Assembly (NCBI GenBank): GCA_021927905.1
Contig: BLLK01000020.1
Coordinates: 496,001 to 560,000, forward strand
From: Chaetoceros tenuissimus
Lineage: Eukaryota; Bacillariophyta; Thalassiosirophyceae; Chaetocerotales; Chaetocerotaceae
Direction of reading: 5' to 3'
Length of the DNA: 64,000 nt
Shown here: positions 38,436 through 48,825 of the stretch, piece by piece
How the letters are laid out: each line of letters starts with the position of its first letter
How positions within the stretch are numbered: the stretch's first letter is position 1
The notes under the pieces: generated by a model
Seen by the model: the letters and a program-made list of their open reading frames with translations, nothing else
The model's database searches: none
What the model was told of the DNA's origin: nothing
Position numbers and translations under genes: made by a program

Positions 38436-41264
38436 ATGTACAGTCAAGATATGATTAGCTATAGCCAGTATGGACCTTTTGCAGAATATGTAAAAGATTC
38501 CATGGAAGCTGTGAAGCGAATCCTTGCAGCCAATCGGAACCCTCAAATTGCATCTACTAAACATGATCACAAGTACGATGATAAGTTCTTACTCTCCCAG
38601 CTCATGACTAATATCGGTCTGACTGCTGTGTGTAATGCCGTCGATGCAATGGATGAAAGTGGAGGTGATGCCTTGCAAAAGGCCGCTTCTCTAGCTTCGG
38701 AACAGAACAAATCGGTGACTCTTAGATTCCAAGCAAAGGAGAAGTGTGAATTTCTATCGGAAGAAGAGAAGGAGGAAGAATGTCCAATCTCTACAGAGGA
38801 GACTACACAAGAAAAAGATGGCAAAGGAAGTGTAAAGAATCTATTTACAAAGAGAAAAGTATTCAACAAGGTGAAATTATTTCACTGGAAAGCAACAATT
38901 GAATACGAGATTTATCTATTCCTTGGAAATGATAGTAGTGTAGATTCTGAGACTAGCCAAGTTCTTCGCAGAAGAGTTATTACGACTGGGAGTACTCAAA
39001 AGGGATGGAAGGAGAATCCTCTTGGTCAAGGAGTCCTCGCACATGACCCTGTTGACCTCAACTTAACCTGGTTGATCAAGACTATGGACAATAAAGATTC
39101 AAGTGTGGAATTCAACATTGATCGCTCCTTGGACTCATGCCGTACTCCTAGATTTAATAAAGAATCTCTTGAAGCTGAGATATTCTTTGATGGTATCAGG
39201 CGTTGGTCTTCTAGTCTCAGAAGCTTCTTTGTACAAAAGGAAAATTACTTTGTGCAAAAGGATGATACCGAAAAAGATGACGTAGAAGCTCGGTTGGAAG
39301 GAATCAATGGAAAAGCAGTTTTTGTTCCTGTTCTTCCTCTCTTTGAGCAGTCTGAGGAAAAGGATGAACCTATGACCGAAGGCACATCTCAAGTGATGCT
39401 ATCAAATAATGACGTTGAACTATTCTTGAAGGAACAGGTCAACAGTTTGAACGAAGCCATTAAGAATCTCAAGGATATGTATTCATACCGCGATGTAAAG
39501 GATACGAGTGGTGGAAGTCATACGAACCCAATTGGACTATCTGAAGCCGTGCTTGTCTTGATATCTTTACACGTCGTGAGCATTGCTGACACTTGGACAA
39601 GGAGTATCGTTCACATTGAGGAAATGTTAATGCAACAATTGAATGATGCCATCGGAAAGAGAATCGCTGTATCAGACTTGGACGAGTTTGTACGTTTCCA
39701 TAATAAGCGTTTCTTCAATGAAACATATGCTGCAGAAGACTTTTGCTATGCCGTGAGACGCGGAAATCATTATCCCGATGGATTGTTGAGTATTGAAGAA
39801 GGTGGTAGTGGTAATAATGCAATGACTTTTACTAGAAGATTGAGCAAGCGTCCTATGTTTATCCCAATCAACTCTGCTACGTCCATCAAATTTGAAGGAG
39901 ATCTTTATGCACATGCATGGATGTTACAAAGATATGAAAAGAGTCCTCTCTCATTCAACATCATTGCTCGAGCTAGACAGTTCTCAAGTTTCCTTCTTGT
40001 TCTAGGGAAGATTTCAGGTTCAAACGAGTTTCTCCCAGAGAATGCTATCATTTTACAGAACAAGGATGAAATCAATATCCCACTGCTTTTGGATGAGCTA
40101 CCAAGTGCGCAAGAATTTAAGGATGCAATAGAATCCCTTTCGCCAGAGCAGCAAGCTTTTGCGAAAGCTTTTCGAGGAATGAAGCTATCTTCTTCAGTGT
40201 TTGGTGTCAGTGTGATCCAGTTAAAGCCACAACTTGAAGTTCTACTAGGTCTTCCGGATGAATCCTTGACCAAAGAAGTAGAACTTACTCAAGACCTAAT
40301 GAAGCTCTTTGTAGAATATCAAATTCCATCAGATTTATTGTCTTACGATGGAATTGTCGATGCAAGTCCTTTGGAAAAGGTTGCAAAGGTGAAGGAGCAT
40401 GTTAATCATATCAAGAAGATGATTGAAAAGGCAAAAGAAAGTGAGCTAGAGAATGCGAAGCAAGAGGCGCAAATGGGGCTGTATGCAGGTGGGGCAATTG
40501 ATGATGTTGAGGAAGAGGAAGCTTCATATGGCTTTAGAACAGCTGCATTCGGCTGTGCAACAGCGTATGCTCCTCCGCCTACACCTATAGCTCTAGCATC
40601 TGCTGCTCCGGGAAGGAGGCTCATGAAGAAAAGTAAGGCAAGATGCGCTGCACCCAAAATGATGATGAAATCACAAATGGTATCTGATCAAGTTTATGGT
40701 GGAGAGAGAAGCGAACCAACAACCGAAGTAGAAGGTACAAACGAAGCAGGGAAAGGCAACAACAGAGATAGCATGAATCAATCAGAAGACAATGTATTGC
40801 TTGATCTAGACAGCGGCGTCTCTGACTTCTCTGCCATTCCAAAAGCGTTGGATAGTGCATTTGAAAAATATACGGATGATGAAAAATACGGAGGTACGCT
40901 TCGAAATGTGACACTCAAAACTTCTCAAACGTGGACAAAGAAAACGAAGCCAAATATCTTGAGACCAGAAGAAAAACTAGTGATTGGATCTGATTTACAA
41001 AAAGTAGAAAGAGATAGAGCGTATGATTTATTAGATGCATTGAGCAAGAGTGGGGCATTGGAAATTCAAACAGGTGAACTCCACATGGTTGTAGCGTCTT
41101 GTCATTCCTTTGAGAAGTCGCTGGTAAATACAATTATCCAAGACAACATCAACCCTATTGAGAAAATCGAGCGATCAAATCTCATTGCTGCTTCTACCAT
41201 TCATGGAGTAGAATACCAGGCGTTGCTTCAAAATGAAAGAGATTTGAAAAGGTTGAAGTACTGA
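38436..41264 (+). CDS. Large unrecognised protein (942 residues)
   Basis: A single long ORF from an ATG with no signal peptide or membrane segment. Residues ~1-110 are mixed helix-type with charged linkers (EEEKEEECPISTEE). The central part (~150-650) has a globular look with FHWKATIEYEIYLFLGNDSS and VLISLHVVSIADTWTRSIVH. A low-complexity linker rich in Ala, Pro, Lys and Met (~715-800) separates a compact C-terminal domain (~805-942): AYDLLDALSKSGALEIQTGE, LHMVVASCHSFEKSLVNTII, NPIEKIERSNLIAAS. That domain is the most conserved-looking part, but I do not know its name. Function unknown; intact reading frame and codon use say it is real. Confidence 0.75.
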   Translation: MYSQDMISYSQYGPFAEYVKDSMEAVKRILAANRNPQIASTKHDHKYDDKFLLSQLMTNIGLTAVCNAVDAMDESGGDALQKAASLASEQNKSVTLRFQAKEKCEFLSEEEKEEECPISTEETTQEKDGKGSVKNLFTKRKVFNKVKLFHWKATIEYEIYLFLGNDSSVDSETSQVLRRRVITTGSTQKGWKENPLGQGVLAHDPVDLNLTWLIKTMDNKDSSVEFNIDRSLDSCRTPRFNKESLEAEIFFDGIRRWSSSLRSFFVQKENYFVQKDDTEKDDVEARLEGINGKAVFVPVLPLFEQSEEKDEPMTEGTSQVMLSNNDVELFLKEQVNSLNEAIKNLKDMYSYRDVKDTSGGSHTNPIGLSEAVLVLISLHVVSIADTWTRSIVHIEEMLMQQLNDAIGKRIAVSDLDEFVRFHNKRFFNETYAAEDFCYAVRRGNHYPDGLLSIEEGGSGNNAMTFTRRLSKRPMFIPINSATSIKFEGDLYAHAWMLQRYEKSPLSFNIIARARQFSSFLLVLGKISGSNEFLPENAIILQNKDEINIPLLLDELPSAQEFKDAIESLSPEQQAFAKAFRGMKLSSSVFGVSVIQLKPQLEVLLGLPDESLTKEVELTQDLMKLFVEYQIPSDLLSYDGIVDASPLEKVAKVKEHVNHIKKMIEKAKESELENAKQEAQMGLYAGGAIDDVEEEEASYGFRTAAFGCATAYAPPPTPIALASAAPGRRLMKKSKARCAAPKMMMKSQMVSDQVYGGERSEPTTEVEGTNEAGKGNNRDSMNQSEDNVLLDLDSGVSDFSAIPKALDSAFEKYTDDEKYGGTLRNVTLKTSQTWTKKTKPNILRPEEKLVIGSDLQKVERDRAYDLLDALSKSGALEIQTGELHMVVASCHSFEKSLVNTIIQDNINPIEKIERSNLIAASTIHGVEYQALLQNERDLKRLKY

Positions 41265-43084
41265 GCAAATGATTATTGGTTATGGTATTTCTTCGATGAA
41301 TATTAGAAATCCGAATGTGTAATCAAGACAAATCTATCTATTCATGAGTAAACATAAATTTTCCTACTTCGATTCTGCTTCCCTAAGTTGAAAACTATCG
41401 TACCTATCCATATTTCTTTTTACATGTTCTTCGAACATAAAATCTTTCTTATCAACCAAGCAAAACCCAACTTGATCAGTTCCTTGTTTCTTTTATTGTT
41501 CTTCATCGAGAAGAAAAGACCAACTTTTCTTCCAATTTCTTTATTCAATCTGTAATCTGGTCATTCGTGGGCACTTTACATTCATATCTATGTTCCCGCG
41601 GTTGACTCTCTCTTGAATATAAAAAAAAATTGAGTCTCAAACCAATTCTCGAATCTCTCATTCGTATAAGTAATTTTCTTGGGATATTGCAGTCACTACT
41701 TTCTCCTTCTATTCTACTATCGCCTTGTATTACATCGTCCATTTCCTAACGTGGAAGTCAGACTCTACACAACCGATATGAATTCTCTTTTCTATACCTT
41801 TTGAATTCCAGATGCTTTGTAGTAATCATCATCTTTCCTTCACTTGACAGATATGCCTTCATTTCTCTGATGACTACTATAGAGAATGTTGTAGAATGGA
41901 AGGTACATAGTACATGTCGGGTTTATGGTTGCCTTTGTCGTCTCTCTTGCTCTTCACAACGATCAACACGCAGTAAGTACCACATATCCTAATCTTTATT
42001 TTTGGAATCTCATTTTTATCCAATACAACGGTTCTCTCAGCTTGAACAGCTAAAGAAGAATGGTACAAGTATATGTTCAATGGGAAAATGCAAAAGGTGC
42101 TTCCATCTTTCGTTGCGATATTGCGATAGGAAAGAATGAGTTCAAACAGGCTCAATGCTGTGTGTACTGCATCTCCTTCAATAATGAGGCTGTGGCATTT
42201 GGCGTTTAGCCACTCAAAATTGGCCTGAAAGGCCTCTCCCCTACAAACAGGATCATTCCAATGCAATTATCAACGTAAAAAATCCGTTTGATGAAGAATG
42301 TAACATGGCATTAATATGGTCAATTTTCTCCTTTTTCCAGACAATCAAAATGAGGGTCCTGTTTAATTGTATTGTTGTTGAGATGGAAAAAGGGAGTACG
42401 ATATTGTTGATATAATATATATATATATATACAAGGTAATACAAACATACATATTTACTATCGGTTCACTTTTATTTCCTATTTCGATTTCTCCCCCAAA
42501 TCGAAACCTATCCTATCTATCAAGCACCTATTTTCTTTTATACTCTTCACCGAAACAAGTCAAGCTGAATCGGATTGATGGTGAACATTTCTTACTTATT
42601 ATTGTAGGTACGTACGTAGTATTTGCAATAGAGAGGAGTTCCTGGTAGTAACAAGGTAGATGGGTAGTAAGTAAGTGATGAACGATGAACAGTGCAAGTA
42701 TGTACGAGCGATTGATTAAGAGGCCAAAGGCAGGAGGAGCGAGGAGGACTCTTGTAGTTAGCTAGTAACCCAGACTAAGTAAAGTAAAATATTTAGAACC
42801 AATGACGTTTCGAATAGAGATGGAATGGCTATTGGATAAGTACGTAGGCAGAGAAAAATTGCATGTCAACCGTTAGTAGAGTGTATGAAAAAATAGAACG
42901 AAAGTATGGTTGTCAACCGTTGGTAGTGTGAAAACACGGACGGAAGGACGGATGGAACGGACGGAAAAATAAACGCGGTAAGGGATCGGATATCAATCCG
43001 ATAATAAAACCCATTACATATCGAACAGATCCTTACCCCCTCAGTTTTATCCCCCTAAACTGAAATATTCCGTAATCTCCATGT
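41265..43084. other. 1.8-kb intergenic region
   Basis: No gene could be supported. An (AT)n microsatellite lies at about 42413-42430. GTCAACCGTT is repeated at about 42867 and 42913. A GGACGGAAGGACGGATGG run lies at about 42941-42961. A 129-codon minus frame at 41877-42266 lacks similarity or a clear start. The last ~100 bases are the 3' flank of the minus-strand gene that ends at 43085. Confidence 0.45.
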
Positions 43085-45211
43085 CTACCAAACAAACCCG
43101 ATGTCGTTCAACAACTTGATTCTGTTTTTTGTCATTCGTTTTGACTCTGCATCTTTCGTTCCATCATTGATCCTTTGTTGAAGCTTCTTGTAACTAGTAC
43201 GTTGTTTCTGTATCCAAACCTCTAATTCTTTGTTTTCGGAACGTTTGACTTTGCAGTGACCATTTTTCTCCTTATATCCTTTTAAGGCATTGTAGCGTGC
43301 CATCCATTTATCATCAAGAGGTGTCCAAACAAACCCAATATTGTTCAACATCTTGATTCTATCTGTTGTCATATGTATACACTCCACCTCTCCCTTCGCA
43401 TTTTTGATTCTTTCTTGGAGCTTCTTGTACAAAACTCTCTGATTGACCACCCAGTTCCCTAATTGGCTATTCTCTTTGTCCTGTTTTACTCGAATGTGTC
43501 CATGAACTTTTTTGAATTGGACCAAGGCATTGTATTGCGTCATCCACAACTCATTTTGAAATTCAGACGATCCTCTACTCGTATGAACAATTTTTCTTCT
43601 CTGTGTCTTGTGTGCTGGACTTACTTCAGACAAATCATCGTCTTCCTTCTTCCGCTTTCGAGACACTTCTTCATTGCTCTGACGGTTACGCAAAAGACTA
43701 CGCAAACGAGCACGCAAACGAGCACGCCAACGATTACGCATTCGAATACGCGCAGTCATAATCTTCTTGGACATCATAGTTTGGGCTCGGATGATTGCCA
43801 ATCTTGATAGTAACTGTTGCAAGTTGGTCAGATTAGTTTCACTAGCTTTGTTCAACATGGCAGTAACTTTCTCTCTACTGTAAAGTTCTTCGTGTATTGC
43901 TTTTGCTGCACCATGATTAATACTCTCTGCCAAGAGCACAAATGGGTCCAGTTTCGGCAGAGGAAAGTTACGACCATTCATTGCGGCGTAACTTAAATGA
44001 GCAGTCTTGACAGGAACAAAAATGCGTGATGGTTGCTCCTCTGAGAGGATAGCAATGATTTCACTTGAAGCAAGCAAGATGCCATTCACCGCATCGGAAG
44101 AAAAGTCATGAACTGTGTCAATTTGTTGAACTTTGACATATTCTCTAAATACAGTACGAAGAACGAGGCGCGTATCAAATTCGACTAGAGCAATATATGA
44201 TTTCATCTTGCCATAAAGTTCATAGAGAGTAGCATTCTCCTCTGAATTCTCGTCATAGTTTTTCATCTTCGTTTTGATTTTAGCAATCAAAGACCAGCAA
44301 TCGTATGGAAGGAGACACCCACTCCGTTCCATGTACATGAACCCCAGATCACCTTTTCCCCCTTTGCTGCTGGACGGATCATAATTTAGCACAAAGCTCT
44401 CGCATGCATCAATGAATTCTCTCAAATTCAAATCTGTCAAGTTTCCCTCCACCGAATCACACGTCCCAATGTGTAAACTATTCCAGCGGCGGCCAACTTT
44501 TCCCTTGAATGGTGATGGTATGAAGCCGTGTTTCCAATATACTTCGTTTGCTTCTTCCACACATTTGCTATTCATTACTACTTGTTTGGTAACAGGGTCT
44601 ACCTTGTCCCATTCTTTTTCATTCAAACCCCAAAGATTAGCTATTTCCACTGCAAGCGGTTCTGAATTATGAAAAGAGCGAGTACCTTGATTCTCTCTCT
44701 CTTTCCGAGTATGATTTTTATAAGCCCAATTTGGACAATCTTCGAAATAGAAAAGGACTTGAGAAAGGTAGTTTTTCAATTCATTCTTTTGATCTGTTTG
44801 AACTACAGTAAGCGCTTCCTGTAATGACTTATTGTTTGCTGATGCATCTTGTAGTTGCGCTTCTAGGCATTCCCCTTTACGTAATATCTCTTCTAGTTGC
44901 GCAGTCAGATTTGCATTGTTACTACGAGCTTTCTCAAGCTCTCCCTCTAAAGATTGGATGGTATCTACTTTCGCTTCAAGTTGTGTTTCTAGACTCATAA
45001 TTTGAGATTTTAGGGATCTAATGCTTGTCTTGACTCTTTCAATGAGTTTCCTTGACCGCTCTTTCCAATTTCTAAGTTTGCTCTTTCGCTCCTTGGCAGT
45101 TTCTATTGCATCTTTTAGTTGCCCTTCCAAAGCCATTTTCTCTTTTTCAAGGCGGCTGCATTCAGCTTCTGACTTCTCCAACTGCTCTATAGTTTTATCC
45201 GGATTCTTCAT
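43085..45211 (-). CDS. Coiled-coil protein with two helicase-associated (HA) domains
   Basis: A 708-residue protein. Residues ~1-160 form a long coiled coil (heptads such as IEQLEKSEAECSRLEKEKMA). A ~300-residue globular middle (~165-470) is unrecognised and includes GKGDLGFMYMERSGCLLPYD. An Arg-rich stretch (RMRNRWRARLRARLRSLLRN, ~495-515) comes from a short tandem DNA repeat at 43688-43742 and may be a nuclear or nucleic-acid-binding signal. Two HA domains (PF03457 type) end the chain at ~555-630 and ~635-708: WMTQYNALVQFKKVHGHIRV with LGNWVVNQR, and WMARYNALKGYKEKNGHCKV with LEVWIQKQR. HA domains are small helical DNA-binding units, common in diatoms without a helicase. A chromatin or DNA-binding role is likely. 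Confidence 0.8.
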   Translation of the reverse strand: MKNPDKTIEQLEKSEAECSRLEKEKMALEGQLKDAIETAKERKSKLRNWKERSRKLIERVKTSIRSLKSQIMSLETQLEAKVDTIQSLEGELEKARSNNANLTAQLEEILRKGECLEAQLQDASANNKSLQEALTVVQTDQKNELKNYLSQVLFYFEDCPNWAYKNHTRKERENQGTRSFHNSEPLAVEIANLWGLNEKEWDKVDPVTKQVVMNSKCVEEANEVYWKHGFIPSPFKGKVGRRWNSLHIGTCDSVEGNLTDLNLREFIDACESFVLNYDPSSSKGGKGDLGFMYMERSGCLLPYDCWSLIAKIKTKMKNYDENSEENATLYELYGKMKSYIALVEFDTRLVLRTVFREYVKVQQIDTVHDFSSDAVNGILLASSEIIAILSEEQPSRIFVPVKTAHLSYAAMNGRNFPLPKLDPFVLLAESINHGAAKAIHEELYSREKVTAMLNKASETNLTNLQQLLSRLAIIRAQTMMSKKIMTARIRMRNRWRARLRARLRSLLRNRQSNEEVSRKRKKEDDDLSEVSPAHKTQRRKIVHTSRGSSEFQNELWMTQYNALVQFKKVHGHIRVKQDKENSQLGNWVVNQRVLYKKLQERIKNAKGEVECIHMTTDRIKMLNNIGFVWTPLDDKWMARYNALKGYKEKNGHCKVKRSENKELEVWIQKQRTSYKKLQQRINDGTKDAESKRMTKNRIKLLNDIGFVW

Positions 45212-45559
45212 GCTGATATATTACATTGAAAGAACTGCGTTATGAATCGGCATTGGTACAAAACAAAAAGGTAGGTTTGCCTTGCCTCCCATCAGCTCCA
45301 CTAGCAGCTGCCTATCGGCCCATCAGAAGAGAATCGAGTCGAGTCTTTTTTTCGCATTTTTTGATGGCGGCCTCATTTTTTTAGGCTTTTTGACACCGTT
45401 GGTTTTTGGAACCTTGATGAAGGGAAAGGAACAACAATGAACTCCTGATCTAAAAGAGATCAAAGGGAAGGAATTTAGCTAGGATTGAATCAAAATCTTT
45501 TCTCTTTATTAAAGGATGGATGATAAGGAAAAGAAAAAAGGAAAGAGGAGGATCGAACT
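45212..45559. promoter_or_regulatory. Upstream region of the HA-domain gene
   Basis: 348 bases with no gene. It carries the presumed promoter of the minus-strand gene and ends at the first terminal repeat of the foldback element. Confidence 0.4.
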
Positions 45560-46246
45560 CTCTAGCAGAGCTAGAGTCGTTACCATCTCATTTCGCGAGT
45601 GCCGGTTCATTACCATCTCATTTTAACTGGCATGTGCGACAAATGACCCAGACAAAACAAAATGTCACAATTATTCATTCCCACAAATAGAAAATGCGTC
45701 ATTGTATCTGAGTCAATCGAATCATCCCCAATATTTTTAATCTACATCAAGGAAGAATCTCATTATTTATATACTTTATCAAAAATCTTCTCATATATAC
45801 TTTTAACAAAAAATCAGTGTTTTCAGAACTACTATAAATTTATTACTCTCCCTTGAGTATATTCAATATTCTTATAAAAATTAACATTGACTTACTTCTG
45901 AAGGGAGAGAAAAGGGAAGAAGTTGGATTTTCACTCTTTTACTAGGCTAAATAAATTATATTATTATTTCCCAGTAGGTTTATATTTGAGCTAAGCTGAA
46001 ATTGAAAGCAAGGTAGATGATTGAAAGTACATTCCAAACCTGCCAAAAAGTAAGGAGCCAAACTTGGATTAGAAGTCTGAGCTCAGATGATTTCAGGGAT
46101 TTTCCAAACTTACTTTACGTACATACCACCGTACATATTCAGAGAAAAAGTGCGCGGGTCATGCATTTTCCCTAGCCATGTAAATGAGATGGTAATGAAC
46201 CGGCACTCGCGAAATGAGATGGTACCGACTCTAGCTAGCTCTCTCT
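45560..46246. mobile_element. Foldback/MITE-like element with ~55-bp inverted ends
   Basis: The left end at about 45571-45624 and the right end at about 46182-46234 are near-perfect inverted copies. Each holds TACCATCTCATTT twice round CGCGAGTGCCGGTTCAT. The left end is preceded by a perfect hairpin CTCTAGC AGA GCTAGAG (45560-45576). The right end is followed by a worn version (CTAGCTAGCTCTCTCTAG). The ~560-bp core is AT-rich and has no transposase-like frame. Target-site duplications could not be fixed. A non-autonomous DNA transposon is the simplest reading. Confidence 0.65.
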
Positions 46247-48010
46247 AGCAGGGAGCAGAGAGAAAGAGAAAAAAAAGGGGAGAGGGGAAGGAGAGAGGGG
46301 AGAAGAAAGATGGGAAAGGGGGGGGCGGATAGTCCAAATGGACTTTCCAGTTTAAACATTGTAGAAAATTAGCGTCCTATGGACACTAAAACATGGCTTC
46401 ACGTGCAGACTGAGTTTCCTCGTGCAAGTCCAGCTCCACCATGTGCCAACCGGCCATCTTGACCACCGGCTAGCTTTCTAAGGTAAGTATGATTTAGTTG
46501 AGAGAACGAAGGAGACGCAAAGTAAATGTGACATTTGCTGACATGTTCGCAATGTTGCAAACAACAACAATATATTCTTTTTGGCTAGACACCTAGACAC
46601 CAATGATCTGAACAAATTGTTGTCCTCTCTCCCTCCTCACTTTGTTTCTATTGAATCAATCCAATAGGTAGAAGAATCATCATCCTCATCGCTTCTTTCT
46701 ATCCTTTTTGAAAGGAACAAACGTTTTGAATAAGAAATATGTTGAAAAATAAATGGCAGAGAGGGGAAGCATATTATGTTTGTGAAAATTTGGCACTTGA
46801 CTGCCGCTGATTTCAAGAGTTTCCATCGTCCGAGTCGAGTCGAGTACCTTCTTCTGACTTGGCTGCTCTTTTGGTGCGAAAGAAACGAAGAAAAATCAAT
46901 GATTTTTCTCCGGGTAGAATGTTCCACTAGAACGCTCAAAGCATCTGACTAGAACCAATGGAGAATAAAAAATTTGAATCTAGAGGAAACCAAAACGAAT
47001 CATGAAAATCTAGTTCCAATTTTTGTGTAAGGAGCTAGGGTAAGATTGGAAAGAGGTTCACAACACAAAATAGCAACTCTATGCAGATTCGATGTACTAC
47101 GAATACTTGATACCATGGATCCCATTATTTTTTCGACTCTAGTCATCACGTAGAGTCATCCTTGACCGACCCGCCGTCATAACTTTATCCACCACAAAAG
47201 AAAAGATATTTGTGGATGTTATATTTTTTATATGCTACGTAGAGGTTGGATTGGATTCGGTAAAAGAGAGAAGAAATGTAGGGAGTGCGTAGGGAGTAAG
47301 AACTATGTGTCAGATATCGCGGTAGTTGATAGAGTGAATTTCACTCGCTCTTTTCCTAGACCAAAAAAGAAAAAATCCATAAGAAGTCCCGATTTTGTAG
47401 GATGGACGACCTATTTAATATTAATCTGGGAGGAGGGTTTGCTTATAATTTGGATCCATCTCCGATCTGTATTCACAAGAGAAAGTCAAAATGCTCCAAG
47501 ACAAGGATGAGATTTAGATTGCTGGAACTAGTACGGTAGAGTCAAGTTTAGTTACTATCTCAATGTAATCCAAACGGAAGCTTTCATTAGATGACAACAG
47601 AGGCAGGGATTTCTTTGGTATATCGTCATCACTTTCTTTTGATGGGAAGAACGTTCTAGTGGAGGAGCTTTACTGAATCATTGTAAAAAATCTGAAATGT
47701 GCTTCCACTGTCGACTTATGGAACATCCTGGACGAATATAAATCCAAAATGAAATCAAAGAGAAAGAAAGACGGAAAGAGAAATGTAGATTCTTTAGAAT
47801 GCATCATTGTTTTACTGGCTTTACTTTTTTACAGTCATGAATCATTGTACGAATGTGATGAGCGAGGTGTTGATCTGCGAAAATATGTTTTCATGAAAAG
47901 GAAAGATGGTTCGGTTGTTATACAAGATGTGCTAGGAACTGTCTCACTCGAGTTTTTTTCTCAGCCATTTCAGTATTTTGTAATGTAACATTCTTCTGAA
48001 AATCTGCTCC
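46247..48010. other. Gene-poor region
   Basis: A purine-rich tract (AG/GA runs to GGGGGGGG) fills about 46257-46327. Near 47600-47665 the plus strand reads RGRDFFGISSSLSFDGKNV, a single blade of the propeller family, so a relic of such a gene is likely. A 79-codon frame at 47749-47988 follows in a different phase and is too weak to call. No other coding signal is seen. Confidence 0.4.
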
Positions 48011-48325
48011 TCATCTTTGGTAACGATCTCTTCGAAGAACTACCACCATCAAAGCAATCAATGCAAAAACAAGACCTGCTGGTGACACAACAAGTGACAC
48101 AACAATGTATGGAATTGCCAAAACCAAAATAACAAGTAATGGGTTGGTCACCACCACCATACCAATAACAAACAAGATCATGCCGATGAGGAACATGTTG
48201 TCGTCTGAATTTGGACGCGTTTCCCTTCTACGATTACGATGAAGTATATCACCACTAATGGCACTGCGACAAGTTGGACATGTTGCGTGATTTGCCATCC
48301 AAGTTTGAATGCAACTTGTATTTTA
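48011..48325 (-). pseudogene. C-terminal half of a RING-finger membrane protein
   Basis: The minus strand reads SCIQTWMANHATCPTCRSAI, the second half of a RING domain, then two hydrophobic segments (MFLIGMILFVIGMVVV and VILVLAIPYIVVSLVV). The frame is open from 48323 to 48011, and AAG just before it could be a splice acceptor. I found no first half of the RING (C-x2-C...C-x-H) in the 500 bases upstream. The ATG in this piece (48296-48298) would give 95 residues without a working RING. It is a truncated gene, or one whose first exon lies farther away. Confidence 0.5.
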
Positions 48326-48825
48326 ATTGGGACGCGTTATGAATAGTTGAAGGATTCACATACGAGTAGATAATATAAAATTAAGAAGATACTTTATGAA
48401 AGAAGATTTGTAACAAAAAATGTTGGGTGGTGTGGATCTTTTTGTTTTTGGAAGTTTCCACCTCGTTCCGATCCTAGAAAAGCAAAGATACTGTGCCATA
48501 AGTAATGGTGTCACAGTTCTGGCTTGAAGTCTGTGTACGACACCGTTGAAATCCACCAACAAATAAGTAGATTTCACGACTGATTGAACTGCCTTACATA
48601 ATAAAAAGGCCTAATGACGTCATAAAAAGTCTTCAGATTTGACCTGTTAGTGAGCTTCCCACCAGCCATGAACAATGCAAAAAGACCACTCACCAGCACG
48701 CCATACGTACAATACCGTACGTACACAACAAAATTCTTCGACAACATCTCATTAGTCATTAGAACTAGTTTCTATCTACAATCTCGTATCTCCTTTAAAA
48801 CTAAGCAGCGAATAATATTACAAGG
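48326..48825. other. Spacer before the 7TM receptor gene
   Basis: About 500 bases. TGACGTCA at about 48613-48620 is a perfect CRE-type site, and CGTACGTACA words lie near 48715. These could belong to the receptor promoter. No RING-type exon was found here. Confidence 0.45.

Noticed and set aside
41877-42266. 129-codon minus-strand frame
   Set aside because: Low-complexity surroundings, no family likeness and no promoter or splice context; likely chance.
42413-42430. (AT)n run as a possible structured element
   Set aside because: A plain microsatellite.
45545-45576. GGATCGAACTCTC, like the T-arm of a tRNA on the minus strand
   Set aside because: No acceptor stem, D-arm or anticodon arm could be fitted; the sequence belongs to the CTCTAGC hairpin at the end of the foldback element.
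47232-47510. 92-codon plus frame
   Set aside because: No recognisable features and no paralog in the window; not supported.
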